DNA from: Paralvinella palmiformis
Taxonomy: Eukaryota; Annelida; Polychaeta; Terebellida; Alvinellidae
Direction: 5' to 3'
Length of the DNA stretch: 64,000 bases
Assembly (NCBI GenBank): GCA_025642065.1
Contig: JAODUP010000723.1
Location: forward strand, 108,501 to 172,500
Shown: positions 11,842 through 24,722 of the stretch, one piece after another
How positions within the stretch are numbered: the stretch's first letter is position 1
Layout of the letters: every line of letters starts with the position of its first letter
Translations under genes and position numbers: made by a program
Notes under the pieces: model-generated
What the model saw: the letters and a program-made list of their open reading frames with translations, nothing else
The model's database searches: none
Told to the model about the DNA's origin: nothing

Positions 11842-12013
11842 GTGTTTTACGGCCACCTTTGTGCACTTGGTAGGCTAAAACGGGCCGGCGACCTCCAAAG
11901 GTAATGAAGCGAAGTCAAAGATGAAACAACCTTCAGATATGTCCACGCCGAGATTTTAACACGGATGGTAGTGATCTGTAGTCCAACACGCTACCGCTTG
12001 ACACGGAGGAACC
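11842..12013 (-). repeat. SINE family A copy
   Basis: A nearly full copy: tail TTTGTGCACTTGGTAGGC, body, then head ending in GCTACCGCTTGACACGGAGG. It lies just upstream of the small secreted ORF at 11424-11612. Confidence 0.7.
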
Positions 12014-12057
12014 CTGTGTGGGTGCGCGCGCGCGCGCGCCTGCGTGTAGTCAACGAG

Positions 12058-12112
12058 GGCGCTATGGTGATCCACTGGTTAGAGTGCTGCGGTTAGAATC
12101 CAACAAAATCCT
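12058..12112 (+). repeat. tRNA-like fragment
   Basis: ATCCACTGGTTAGAGTGCTG directly followed by GCGGTTAGAATCC: the middle of the tRNA-like head is deleted. Confidence 0.3.
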
Positions 12113-13074
12113 CCGTTTATCGGATTAAGCAACCAAACAACAATTGTCATCATTGAGTCGGCGAGTGAGTGGGAGTAAGACTGGGCAAATTAAACAAATG
12201 AAATGGCCTCATCATCCTACACTCGCAGACAGTCACCCATCCACACCAATCCCCCCCCCCCCCCTCACCGGGCCAATATACTTCTCTCGAGAGAGAGCCA
12301 TTAATCACAAAATACTACAATCTAAAGACAAGACAAATAATCCCGATCCCCTGTTAAATAAATGTTTTGAGACACTGCTAATATTGACAGTTTGTCTATT
12401 AGAATTCTAACAGTAGACGAAGGCCGAGAGTATTGTTATATCTGAGCTAGCTAACCAAATACGGATTTGTTTTCACTGAAAAATGTCGAAGAGAAGCCTT
12501 TGTACCAACAACCTTGAACTATTATATACGAAATATCGGTATTCCGTGTAGATTATCTGAGAGAGTGGATATTAAGTTATTCGCGAAGAAAACAAAACCC
12601 GAGCGGTTAGAGTTACGCATTTAACATTGACTATTGACAGGCGACTATGGATGTCAACTATCTTGGGCTCGATTGCCGTTAAGGGGCTCTTGTTACTGGC
12701 TTATTTACGGTATCCTTGACGACATCTGTCAACATGTCGATTATAAGCGATGTTAAATGATCAGATGATAGCAATACGGGAGTGACAGTGATCAATCGGT
12801 ACAGGCATCTCGAACAAACCAATTATAATAACCGATCAGCAGACATTATGAGATTTATGGGCTTCTGGTCGAAGGTAGAGCTTTGTTTGACATAAGAGAA
12901 CTTTCCTTTAAGCCATTATTCAAAAATAATGTTTTACCGCTGAAAGACCTCGAACAATTGATTTTTGTACTGTAAAAGTAGCCGTTTGTGTTAAAATAAT
13001 AGTTTATAAACTGTTAAAACTCCATAAAAATGAACCAATGAAATAATCACTGTACTTGGCCAGGCCAAGAGATA

Positions 13075-13497
13075 ATGCTTTGCTGTCATATTACGAATTC
13101 GAACGGCAGTCGTGACGTCATAACCGGACTATTTGTTTTCCCTCGTATTACTGCATGGCTCCGATATTTGGACCAGTCTGTGTCTCAAGATAAACCCTGT
13201 GTGGCTCTCTTTTTCGAAAAAAATTGTCCCTTTGGAGAAGATACTGTGGCACCTGTAATAGAAGGTGAACGCTTCATGTTGATGGTAAGGGGCGTCTTTC
13301 TTAAAAATCAGTCTCTTCGCCTTTCCCTTATCATATCTCATTTTGTCGTGACAGCTGGCACCAACTTAATGTTCACTACATGTGTGTGTGTGGTGTCCTA
13401 CTGGGACAACATTTCCCACGTATTTATTGTACACGAGGGTGACCTAATTGACGAGAGTGATGAGACACGATGGGTACTAATCACGGGTATAGTTTAA
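13075..13497 (+). CDS. Longest non-repetitive ORF (140 aa), unidentified
   Basis: ATG to TAA, beginning MLCCHITNSNGSRDVITGLF and ending in a short acidic tail. No domain, signal peptide or cysteine pattern is recognised. An ATG|GTAAGG site near the middle could be a donor. It lies antisense inside intron 1 of the C21orf58-like gene, so chance or an old repeat fragment is as likely as a gene. Confidence 0.15.
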   Translation: MLCCHITNSNGSRDVITGLFVFPRITAWLRYLDQSVSQDKPCVALFFEKNCPFGEDTVAPVIEGERFMLMVRGVFLKNQSLRLSLIISHFVVTAGTNLMFTTCVCVVSYWDNISHVFIVHEGDLIDESDETRWVLITGIV

Positions 13498-15106
13498 CAA
13501 TATAAAATTTAAAATTTTACGATATGAAATTAAAAGGGATTGAAAACAATATTTAAAATTCAGATCTCCGATGCCTTAAATCCTGACGGTATTCCTTTCA
13601 AAGAGCGTTAGTGGGCATCTGTACCTTCTTGCCTTTTTAATCGTTCATTCTACCAATTTTAACAGATGTGCTTTTTTTCATGAAACAGACAACTATATCT
13701 GCTCTCAACGTTATCGCCTTCATAGAAATGTCTGCCAATTATGAAGTCCGTGCTGCATTGAAGTATCTCAACAAACATACAACCCCCCCCCCCATTACTA
13801 CTAGTTCATTTGACTAATTCACTCCCATTGACAATGCCGACTTCTTAATAGAATCGCTGCCCCCTCTCTTTATTAATATAGAATGATTTATGTCTATGAT
13901 AACAGAGAATATCATTATAGTATTATCGAGGTAAATCAAGGTCATTCTCTGTGGGGACCTGGCAAGTAATAATCTTGATGTTGACCTCCTCATTATGATA
14001 ATGTTTACAGCAGTACAAGATACGTCTTATGCGTTGTAGCTGGAATACAATATAGGACTATATCAAAGTGAATTTGCTATACGACAGTAATACTGAGAAG
14101 GAGAAGAAACATTACTGTTATTATTATTATTATTATTATTATAAGAATTAGATTTGTTTTTATCGTAGTAGAAGATGTGGTATTATTTTAACTGTTAATT
14201 ATAAATTTATAATGATAATTGTAATAATTAGAATTATGACTAGTAGTAGTTGTAATAGTAATAATAGTAGTGGTAGTAGTGGTGGTTGTGGTGAAGGTGG
14301 TGGTGAAGGTGGTGATGAAGGTGGTGCCGGTGGCAGGAGTAGTAATATTAGTAGTAGAATTGCGAGCTTTAATAGACATGGAACCTATTGACAAAATTAA
14401 CTGTTGTCATAATTAGCAATTTAAAACCCTTCTTCGTTTATCAATAATACTAATAACAATTTAATTATCATTATTATGTATAATAGTAGTAGTAGTAGTG
14501 GCAGGATTAGTAGTAGTAGTAGTAGTAATAGTTCTCGAATTAGTAAAAGTTATAGTATCTAGTTATCTTCATGGAAATTTTAAAGATGCACCAATTAAGG
14601 CCAGCTGAATTATTTTGAAAGCAACGATCCCATAATAATACATTATTAGAAGTCAAAGTCATTAGATAATCTTTCATCGATAGCCGAACGAAGTACCATA
14701 CACATTTCGTGATAAACACATCAGTCACAATCTGTTTTGAGAGGTGACTGTTGCTATTTTGAAATGTCAACCGACAACAGACATTCCAATAAGCAATGTT
14801 TTGTCTAGGCGTCGTTTACTTGTCATGACGTCTTTAGACAAATTACTTCTTATGTCGATTGTTTTTCGAGTCAGTAACCACCTCTCTGATTTGATTGACA
14901 ACTCATCGATTTTCGTGTCTAGTCGCAAAAACATGGCCAAATAAAGAGATCAGAACTACCTATTGTCGTAATGTCGTAGTCTATTAATGGCTTGCGGCTA
15001 TTTATAATCAAGTATTTTGTTCTTGGGACAAATAGGTCAATAAAGTAAAATAAATATATTCGCTTAATTCAGGGTGGAGTCGTTATTTAAAACGTAACTT
15101 CTAATG

Positions 15107-15163
<57 letters not shown>

Positions 15164-15282
15164 CATCCATATCAATTATACAGACATATACATACATGCC
15201 TACACAATTTCTTGTATTTGTGAATTTGTATTTGGGCTGTGTTCACGTTGAGTATATTTGAATCCGTATACTGGTTTTGGTT

Positions 15283-15645
15283 TTGTTGTTCGGGGAGAAT
15301 CCCCAGGCTGTCGCTTAATCAGCACAGCCTCTATGTTGGAGTGGTTGAGAAACGCTCCTCCCCCACCACTCACAGGGGAGCAGTACGGAAAGATGGAGCC
15401 GAAATACCCTGAGGTGGTCACTGCCAGAGTGTTTTACGTCCTCAAGGGGTTTTTAACGTCCCCCTTTATTTTTATAAATAATTCAGTGGAGACGGCAGCG
15501 CCATTTAACGTGGTCATCCACCCACGATGTAGTGAGTCGAGAAATTAATCCCTGGAAAAGTTTCGACCTCTAACGACCGTTGGCACCAAGTGCGGGTGCT
15601 TAACCGCCAGGCCACCGGAGCTCACTAATCCGTATACTGTAAAAT
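15283..15645 (-). repeat. SINE family B, full copy
   Basis: About 360 bp. The minus strand starts with a tRNA-like head (TCCGGTGGCCTGGCGGTTAA) and runs through a long body to the CCCCGAACAACA end. Its only long open frame is repeat translation. Confidence 0.7.
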
Positions 15646-16046
15646 GTTATGTGCTGTACATTTACGTCTAAAGTGGATTTATGGTGTTTTGTTTTGCTCC
15701 TTAATGGCGTTCGGTGTTCTTAAAGAGTACTTTATCCTTTAAAAAGCGTGATATAATGTTTTTCCTTTAATCCCTTTATCTACCACATATGAAATATAGT
15801 TTCAGCCAAATCAGTAAACTGATTTAAATCTCGATTTTATTATATATTCTCAGTTTCATATATTTGATAAATATATTGATATCTAGAATAATAATAATGA
15901 TACACTTTCATAAAAACCTTTTTATCTTGGATGTTTAATAGTTACATCCTGTGCCCCTAAGCGATGTCACAAAATCGATCACAAAACAAACTAATATCTT
16001 TCACAAATGTCTAACATTCGCCAAAGACCCGTAAAAAATCACGCAC

Positions 16047-16112
16047 CTGTTTGATCTGACGCAGCTGTATTCGCGTCATTACGTCATTGATCGTCGGATC
16101 AACTGTCGCCAT
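16047..16112 (-). CDS. C21orf58-like: C21orf58-like (DUF4587) protein, coding exon 1 (start)
   Basis: First coding exon of the seven-exon minus-strand gene. It encodes 22 residues, MATVDPTINDVMTRIQLRQI then KQ, and stops at a GTGCGT donor in phase 0. The start context is strong (G at -3 and +4). An in-frame TGA lies upstream. The TRIQLRQIKQ stretch joins in phase to KLDEEKRLRE of exon 2, giving the short coiled coil that opens the conserved part of vertebrate C21orf58. The whole chain to exon 7 is 746 nt (248 codons plus 2 nt), against about 320 residues in human, so a C-terminal piece is missing off the left edge. The function of the family is not established; the order is coiled coil, proline-rich linker, DUF4587. 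Orthology is from remembered family features, not a search. Confidence 0.82.
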
Positions 16113-16400
16113 GCCGTTCCCGGTTGCGAAGTGGCCCGTTACTAATCGTCTGAGAACGTATCAATCAGCGGGAGAGATGATTCGCGTCGTCTGGTTCGAT
16201 GTTCACGAATGCACCACCAGGTGGCCTTCCCTGGCCGGTCAGAATCAATTTCCGGAATAATGTTGCACAAATTTCCGAGCAATATCCCAGCCACGAAATC
16301 GTCAGCCACCAGGATCTTCCGTTATCGCCCAAATACAAGACGAACTATGACTTCTGGTGTTCTGCACTCCGATTGGTCGCGCCTCTAGATTCGAAACAAG
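16113..16400 (-). promoter_or_regulatory. Probable promoter / 5' UTR of the C21orf58-like gene
   Basis: This is a GC- and CpG-richer block directly upstream of the strong start codon at 16112, in otherwise AT-rich DNA. On the minus strand it carries a CCAAT box (complement of 16372-16376) in a GCGACCAATCGG context. No TATA box is seen. A possible divergent coding exon starts inside it, so it may act in both directions. Confidence 0.35.
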
Positions 16401-16408
16401 GGTCAAAG
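16199..16408 (+). CDS. Possible first coding exon of a divergent gene (unidentified)
   Basis: An ATG at 16199 opens 70 codons that end exactly at an AAG|GTAAAT donor in phase 0. The peptide (MFTNAPPGGLPWPVRINFRN ... SPKYKTNYDFWCSALRLVAP) has protein-like composition and no simple repeats. It lies head to head with the C21orf58-like start, 86 bp away. Against it: the start context is weak (T at -3), I do not recognise the family, and the same DNA is expected to be the other gene's 5' UTR. The frame stays open to 16477 if unspliced. Confidence 0.25.
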
Positions 16409-16728
16409 GTAAATAGGTTTAGTGGAGCGTCAACTAATTGCTGTAAGGATGAGGATTTTATTTTATTTATTTTTTAATCAGCCCACAAAAGGGGGCGTAG
16501 TCAAATGGCACATATTAGATTATAAAATACATCACCGTTTGTATCACAACATTAACACTATAAATAACCATAACCAGTAAAAACGATATGTACCTGAATA
16601 TATCAAAGAATAGATGAAGGAAGATGGAATAGATTCTAAGATGGCATCAGCAACATATTAATCATCACAGGAACATTATAATATAACATATACTATTGTG
16701 TACCGTTTACTTACCATCCCTATATGTG

Positions 16729-16779
<51 letters not shown>

Positions 16780-16968
16780 TAATGGCCGAAATGGCAGTTA
16801 TTTTATGTGCCTGAGTACCTCAAATGAGGGATGTACATATGATGTGTAATTTACGGCTTCACCACGGTAACTATCTTAAATAAATTTACAATTTACAATA
16901 TATCACATATTCGGTTGAGAAAACCTTGTCAGCTGCCTGGTGGGATGAAACACTCCTACTACTATAGT

Positions 16969-17054
16969 GCCATGGCCGGGATTCGAACCTCCGACCTCTC
17001 GCACAGCATGACCATAACCATGAGTAAATAGTCCCACACTCTACCCATGAGGCC
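16969..17054 (-). repeat. tRNA-like element (SINE head, family C)
   Basis: The minus strand has GCCTCATGGGTAGAGTGTGG as box A and GAGGTTCGAATCCCGGCC as box B, spaced too far apart for a normal tRNA. It is read as a SINE head, not a working gene. Confidence 0.45.
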
Positions 17055-17963
17055 AAACAGGGAGTTTTAATATGCGAAAAAAATTAAACTGAAGATCAGA
17101 TCGTGTGATGCTGGCTGATAATAATACCGATATTACTTAACCGTGGTACAACAATATAGTGGTAAACCAGAAACCTAACATTTCTCGCTTCGAAACCACC
17201 AGCTGCCAGCTGATCATTCACTAAATTAGATAATGGGTACTCTTGCTTAGACGCAGGATATAAACGCCTAATGGGAACAAATCACGTAACAAGTAAGTAA
17301 TACATCGTGAGGAAAAACATTTAAATAATTTAACTACATCACTCAAAAGTCTTATTCTGTGGATCATATCCCGGGGGGGGGGGCGCATTGATATAGGATG
17401 ATATGCTATTTTTCAGATTTCTTGAAGTCTGCAAAATCACATTAAATGATCTGTTATCCGTAGATTCCACAGACCAATGTAAGATCGGGGCTTAGAATAT
17501 AAAAGAAACATGCTTCATCCGGAAAAGTGAACGTCATGAGAGAATGTGAAAAAAGTTGAATTACCTGAGTGTTGGCGGGGGGTGGGGGGAGGCTTGGACA
17601 ATGGTTCTGTATAATATTGATATGCGTACAGATAGATAACGTGCTCGGCTGTGATACAGGAATTTTGTTAATTATTATTAACTATTCAGTTGTTGCAAAT
17701 AAGCTGTCAAGCAAAAACTATTGAGACTCACACAACCCTCAAAACACACCAAAAAAACGCTCTTATGGCTGTAACAGTAAAACAAGCCAAGACCCATCAA
17801 CTGATTGATTGTTTTATATTAAATAATATGGAAATATCCAAATAAACATATCAGTAATATATATATATATATATACATATAGTTTCAGTCAATTCATTAA
17901 CCCAATTCAAAAATATATATTCAACCAATACAATACAATGCCAACACACACACACACACACAC

Positions 17964-18024
<61 letters not shown>

Positions 18025-19329
18025 AGCGATACTACTCATATAATATAGCACAGACCAGTAACTAACAGCATTATGCGAATACTCTACTTACCAGAAACAC
18101 GCAGGTTATTACAGATGTTACTCATATAGCCTATATGTAAAAATACTCCTCAGTTTCCTCATTCTAATGTAAAACATAACTCATAAGTTTTACAATGAAA
18201 GAGTATTTGAGGTGAGTTGACAGGAAATGGATTACAATTGTCGATAGTCTTTCTATCCTATAGTATATCAGCTGGTGTGTGTTGTGGGGTATGTGTGTTT
18301 TCCTGTGATTAACACCCGGACTGTATATCACACCGAGGCGCCAATAGACAAACACACAGACCGACAGACAGATACACCGAATGGCGAAGATCTTGTGTTG
18401 TCATAAAGAGGTAACAAACGATCGGCGTGTCTACAGGTGTGAAAGATCAAGATCGATAACTGCAGGCCCGGGGAGGGTGTGTGGAGGACCCCCCCCCCTC
18501 TCTCTCTCACACACACACACACACATATGAGTGCGCTCACACGGAACTTATGAACTACAAGTTCAACACTATTAAAAGCTCAATTCTTGTATTAAAATGT
18601 CCTTCTGTATAGCTATTTTACAGTATGGTGTGATTATTAAACATCATATTGTTGTGTTTAATATAATCCAGGAAAAATAACATGCACGGCCTGCCATTGT
18701 CGTAATTGGAGAGCCACATTAATCTTCTAAATATCCGAAATTCGAAAAGAAGGGGGCGCCACTCGTTGAAGAGAAAATGTCGTTCGTGTCCAGAATGCAT
18801 CAATCAGGAGAAGACTAGACAATGTAGATCTGCACCAAGGAGACTACTTATACTTTAACCCCGCAACAGTGGTCCCTGTATAACCAGGACAACAACAGAT
18901 AACATTATTATCTATAAACTAATCAATGGTCCAACTGGTAGTGAGTCTGCACACAGATCTCTAGCATCCGCGTTAATATTTCGGCCTAGCTATGAATGGG
19001 ATATATTTCATCTTACATTTCGCATCATGAAGGTGTAGCTCCTTTAAGTCAGTTTTTAAGTCGGAGTAGTCGTCATACTGGAAGTATACTTACTAGTAAG
19101 TATTTTAATTTAGTACTACTACTACTACTACTACTACTACTACACACGAAATACGTGGAATATAGGTCTTGAATAAGTAGAAGGTTTAATCTGGTCTTTG
19201 ATATCTATTGAAGAGGTAACTGTCTGGATAAATTACGTGATGAGGCTGAAAACTTATCGATGAGACATGTACAGTACTTGTACTCAATCGCACATTATGG
19301 ACCACAACGTTATAAGAGTTTTTACTATA

Positions 19330-19371
19330 ACTACAGATTCTCTCTCTCTCTCTTTCTGTGCACATGTGTGC

Positions 19372-19418
<47 letters not shown>

Positions 19419-19605
19419 GTGTGTGTGTGTATTGTGTATGAGTGCGTGCGTGTGTTGTGTGTGCGTAAGAGAGTGAGTGAGTGAGTGAGTGAGTGAGTGA
19501 GTGAGTGAGTGAGTGGGTGAGTGAGTGGTGGTGAGTGAGTGAGTGAAGAGTGAGTGAGTGAGTGAGTGAGTGAGTGAGTGAGTGAGTGAGTGAGTGAGTG
19601 AGATA
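19330..19605. repeat. Compound microsatellite: TC, TA, GT and GTGA
   Basis: CT tract, a 42-bp TA tract, GT-rich spacer, then about 130 bp of GTGA, the reverse complement of the 23915 repeat. Open frames on both strands are artefacts. Confidence 0.95.
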
Positions 19606-20458
19606 CATATTTAAAGAGATCTTCCTATCCATCCATAAAACTACACACAATAGTTTATGCGTCCAAAATAATGATTAAGTATATATTCCTTAAACCAAGG
19701 GAAATTTACTTTGGAACATGAACAAGCTCGTATTGTCATCCATCTAAAGTAGTTTTCACATTTAGGATATCTTTTTTTTAAACGCAATTCACACATTAAA
19801 TTCTTCGTGTTGTAAATAAGTCCGTAACTAGTCGCTAAGATATAACATAATGTTTAAAATATTTGACATACTTTCTACACATGGCTGTCATCAAACATAA
19901 ATTATTAGCGTAGCTGAAATAATGTTCAATATCGTCAAATAAGTTATTTCACTAAGGTTAAAAATAATAAAGAGTTCGATTGTTTTAATAAATCCCTGTT
20001 TATCTTTAATTTTCTGCTAAAATCACAGAATGGTGGACGATATATAATAATTCCATCTTAATGAGCATTTTAAATGTTGTCTACTGGTATTAAAACAGAT
20101 TCACTTCTCTAACTATCCCACATACCATCTATGTGTTGTCAGTAACCACGGTATAGACACTCCCGATAATCTTAATACCACCCTTTAGTTTCTATCCGAT
20201 ATCCTGTCAAAAAATCATAAATCATCTAATTACTTCTTACTGTGAGTTCTAGTATTTTGTAAAACAATTCTATGTAAGTATCCAGAAATGCGCCACATTA
20301 AAAAATATATCCCTTTTGGGGTAAATGACATCACCACTTTTGAATTAACCGAAAAACCAAAAGACACATCTTCGCACTTAGCAAACTCTTCTGAAGCAAT
20401 TTTCTATAGCAAACCTAATTTTAATTAAACTTTTTCAAACATGAAAATACACAATGTA

Positions 20459-20516
<58 letters not shown>

Positions 20517-20552
20517 CCGCGCGGGGGTTTTTAATAAATGAATATGATGGTT

Positions 20553-20690
20553 GATGGTTGATGTTTACCGCCACTTTGTGTACAAGTAGGCTAAATGGGC
20601 AGAGCGACCTCCACAAGTAACGAGGCGAAGCGAAAGATGAAACACCCTTCAGATATCATGACGCCGATATTTGAACCCGGGTGTGTAGGA
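20553..20690 (-). repeat. SINE family A copy, head truncated
   Basis: Tail and body are present and box B (complement of TTTGAACCCGG) is kept; the box A half is missing. Confidence 0.6.
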
Positions 20691-21455
20691 ATAAATGAAT
20701 ATGGCGTGTACGCCATTAGTTAGTGAACTGATATATGAAGGAGTTATTTCATAATTAAAAAACATCCTGGAGACCATAAAACACAGGAAGACTAGCTATA
20801 AAATCGTATTTTAGTCCTCAATCAGTTTACGGCTTAATTGTTCTCTGAATATCCTCGGCCTCTTAATTACCCTTCAAAAGTACAGAAGGTCATCAACATA
20901 TAACATTGTCGTTCTAAACTGATACTGATTCTCTTTTCGATATTTCGAATTATGTTCGCATCGCGATTTGGAGGACCACTAAATCGATTATAAATTAGCT
21001 GGTTCACATCATCAGACAGCCAATCAGATCCCGGCTTCCTCATCGGTTCGACTAATACACTTCGGGATCCCGAAGCGCTAGAATTGTACCCCCCCCCCGC
21101 CGGGCGACAAAAATCTGATCTAATTTCTGTCATTATTGTTGCATTACTCGATTATTCTCTAAACTTATTCTCGGATTGAGGAATTAAAGCCACGGAGAAT
21201 AATACATTATCTGCACTCTGCCAAAGAAACGAAATAAAAGTCTACAGTGGCGTGATAGTAAACAACCCCCCCCCCCCCTCCAATACTCACAAACCAGTGC
21301 ACAAGCTCAAAAGGGCATTGAATATTCGCTTTAATGTACGCACACCCAGCGATAGATACGCCTAAATGAGTAAGTTATCCCGTTGTAAGTAAAAATTATG
21401 TCACTTTCTAAAGTAACATCATCATTTCTCAGCAACTATTGTCCTAAGTAACACT

Positions 21456-22104
21456 GACTGATGTACGGCGAGTAACAATCAGTCTTAATACGAACATCAA
21501 CTAATTATAACACAGACTGATGTACGGCGAGTAACAATCAGTCTTAATACGAACATTAACTAATTATAACACAGACTGATGTACGGCGAGTAACAATCAG
21601 TCTTAATACGAACATCAACTAATTATAACACAGACTGATGTACGGCGAGTGACAATCAGACTTAATACGAACATCAACTAATTATAACACAGACTGATGT
21701 ACGGCGAGTGACAATCAGTCTTAATACGAACATCAACTAATTATAACACAGACTGATGTACGGCGAGTGACAATCAGACTTAATACGAACATCAACTAAT
21801 TATAACACAGACTGATGTACGGCGAGTGACAATCAGTCTTAATACGAACATCAACTAATTATAACACAGACTGATGTACGGCGAGTGACAATCAGTCTTA
21901 ATACGAACATCAACTAATTATAACACAGACTGATGTACGGCGAGTGACAATCAGTCTTAATACGAACATCAACTAATTATAACACAGACTGATGTACGGC
22001 GAGTGACACTCAGTCTTAATACGAACATGAACTAATTGTAACACAGACTGATGTACGGCGAGTAACAATCAGTCTTAATAAGAACATCAACAAAATATAA
22101 CATC
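21456..22104. repeat. 59-bp satellite, 11 tandem copies
   Basis: Units start every 59 bp exactly (21456, 21515, 21574 ... 22046) with few substitutions and no indels. The consensus carries the inverted arms AGACTGAT and ATCAGTCT around a 15-nt loop with TACGGCGAG, followed by AATACGAACATCAACTAATT. Some copies have an A/T change that breaks the right arm. Confidence 0.95.
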
Positions 22105-22827
22105 AAACACTAATTTTGTTCACCAGTTGCACTGACTTTCAAACATTCAACGCTCAGAGTCGAAAAGCACCCCTCGTTTTAAACTATCCAAACGTACATA
22201 CCATTGAGGCCTCTCTTCTCTAAGTTCTGTTCTTTCTTTTGAGGATGCCAAACAGTCACAGATTAATGCACAGAAATAAATATTTCCGAGCATCAGCTAC
22301 AAGGATCCCGTATAAGTTTTTTGTGATCTTATTGAAATGTGTTCACTGTGAAGTAACCGAGAGCAACGCATCTTAATTAGTTTGTCATATAACAGATACT
22401 AAGGTTATTATAAAATATAATCTTTTCTTTTCCAGTCTTAAATTGGACTTATGTGCGAACTATCTACAGTAACATTAGAAGATAGTATACCTTATTATAC
22501 AAATGTTATTGACATGATCATGGAGTTTATCAATTACAATGAAAGCACCAATTACCCTCCAGTTTTAGAAAACAGTTCAAATGTCTTCAGTATTGCAAGC
22601 AGATAAAATATCTAGAACAGTCAACTTAAAAAAAAAAACTATAAAGCGACTGGACCCGTTTGTATGTCTTGTATGTGGGGGGGGTGAATGTGTATAGTGC
22701 GTGAGCGCGCGTGTGTGTGCGTGCTAACATTCTGTGAAACTGAAGGGCAGCCTTTATCTATGCCAAAGCTTTTAAAAATAACATCCATCCATTCATTATG
22801 ACTTAATTTAGGCTATGTGAACGTTAT

Positions 22828-22895
<68 letters not shown>

Positions 22896-23914
22896 ATAAT
22901 ACTAATAACTTTATTAAAATAATAATAATGGTATTTTATGTAGCGCCTTATTCAACTTGAATTGTTCTAAGAATTAAACACAGTTTTGGTTCACATAAAA
23001 TAAACACATCTTGTACATAAATATGGTGTTTTATAGATATTACAAATGGACTGATTTAAATAAGTGGGTTTTAGAAACCTTACAACATATTTATTTACTT
23101 GCAGCAAGTTTAATATAAGCTGGGAACTTATTTCACATCCTGATATTCAGAAATATTTCTTTCGGCACTTTTCTGGCTGGCTTTTGATCCGGTCAAATGT
23201 GAACAACACTCACGTCGCGGCAGTGCTACGAGTATATACCTTTGGATAATAACCTTTAGTTAGTGTTAGTGCTGTTCCACACAAAACAGGATCGCGAACA
23301 ATAATCTAAAATATACAGGAAGCCAGTGCAGCCTAAACAAAGCCTGTGTTATATGCTCCCTTTTGCAAGTAAGTGTCAACATGTGTGTAACACAATTCTA
23401 CGCTCGCATTAGCTGGCTTTTCAGAGAGAGGGAGGGGGGGATAAAGACAGAGATACAGACACAGAGAGAGAGAAAGAGAGAGGTGGGGGGAAGACGACTT
23501 CGAATAAAGGCTTAGATGTCTCCACATTTTTGTACTTATGTATAATTCATATATTTGCTATTTTATAATAACAGGACTTACATATATAATTCATCTACTT
23601 CTCCATGCCTACCTAGCGTATTATCCAACATGTCACTAACTCGATCCGACTTTAATGGAAATATTCTCAGTTTGGATGAGCAAACAATTAATTCAGTTTA
23701 ATTTTTATTTAATTTCAGTATGTTGATGTTCATCCAAATACTTATATCCTAAATACAAACTTTAGTTGAAGATGAAAAATTTTCCCATTTATCACATGGT
23801 TTTAATTGATATAGACTTTATCTTATTATCTTCGGCATAACGGTTTTGTTTAGTATTAATAAATAATAGTTTCACCAACTGGTTTAGTATACCCATTTGT
23901 AGAGACGCATCCAT

Positions 23915-24135
23915 ATGCTTCACTCACTCACTCACTCACTCACTCACTCACTCACTCACTCACTCACTCACTCACTCACTCACTCACTCACTCACTCACT
24001 CACTCACTCACTCACTCACTCACTCACTCACTCACTCACTCACTCACTCACTCACTCACTCACTCACTCACTCACTCACTCACTCACTCACTCACTCACT
24101 CACTCACTCACTCACTGCCTGCCTGCCTGCCTGCC

Positions 24136-24200
<65 letters not shown>

Positions 24201-24240
24201 ACACATTCACTCAGTCATTCACTCACTCATTTCTTCACCC
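23915..24240. repeat. Compound tetranucleotide repeat (CACT)n-(CCTG)n
   Basis: About 200 bp of unbroken CACT repeat pass directly into about 80 bp of CCTG repeat with one interruption, then into scattered CACT units. The long reading frame here is pure repeat translation. Confidence 0.97.
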
Positions 24241-24654
24241 ACTCATTGCCTCATTCACTCACTCGCTCGCTCACTCACTCTCTGTCGAAAATCGTAATTT
24301 GACGACATCTTATGGCATCGGCATCATCCAGTCATTAATAACGCAAATATGATTTAATAGAAACATTCTAATTGTAATTTTCGTACCTTAAAGGACATTC
24401 GAAACAGATCCATGCCGGATACAGATTACAGTAAGGCTCCTGGGTCAACATCACTTTGAAGCAGCCAATCAGATCAGTGGTTTGATCCCGTCATAGATAT
24501 ACCGGATCCCCCCCCCCCCCAATGTTTAAGTCCATAAACATAATTCAATCACACCACCTCTTAAAGCCAGTTTGTTTGTGGTATATAGTAAGATCCCGAC
24601 GGATATGTGTGGTTCTGGATTGTTACATTTAGCTTGTTCTCAATGACTTACATT

Positions 24655-24722
24655 GGAACGGCAGCGCTGCTTACGGGGCTTTACCACCCACAATATTACG
24701 AGTCGAGAAATGAATCTTCGAA
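24655..24722 (-). repeat. SINE family B, short fragment
   Basis: Matches only the GGCAGCG...GAGTCGAGAAAT stretch of the family B body, with substitutions. Confidence 0.45.

Larger units (their letters stand above)
10789..16046. other. Intron 1 of the C21orf58-like gene
   Basis: Holds the small secreted ORF, SINE A (11842), SINE B (15283), a TA tract at 15112-15158, a 14180-14530 stretch of trinucleotide-rich AT DNA and the 140-codon frame at 13075. The rest shows nothing I can name. Confidence 0.55.

Noticed and set aside
15258..15548. 96-codon frame and its twin at 60451-60696
   Set aside because: Both are translations of SINE family B.
18618..18803. Minus-strand NEWRPLLFEFRIF frame, compared with the frame at 61454-61750
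   Set aside because: Similarity is limited to a few residues and neither frame has splice or start support.
21456..22104. Regular 59-bp array considered as a CRISPR
   Set aside because: There are no unique spacers; whole units repeat head to tail, and the genome is eukaryotic.
23915..24352. 145-codon open frame of Ser-Leu-Thr-His repeats
   Set aside because: It is a direct translation of the CACT and CCTG microsatellites.
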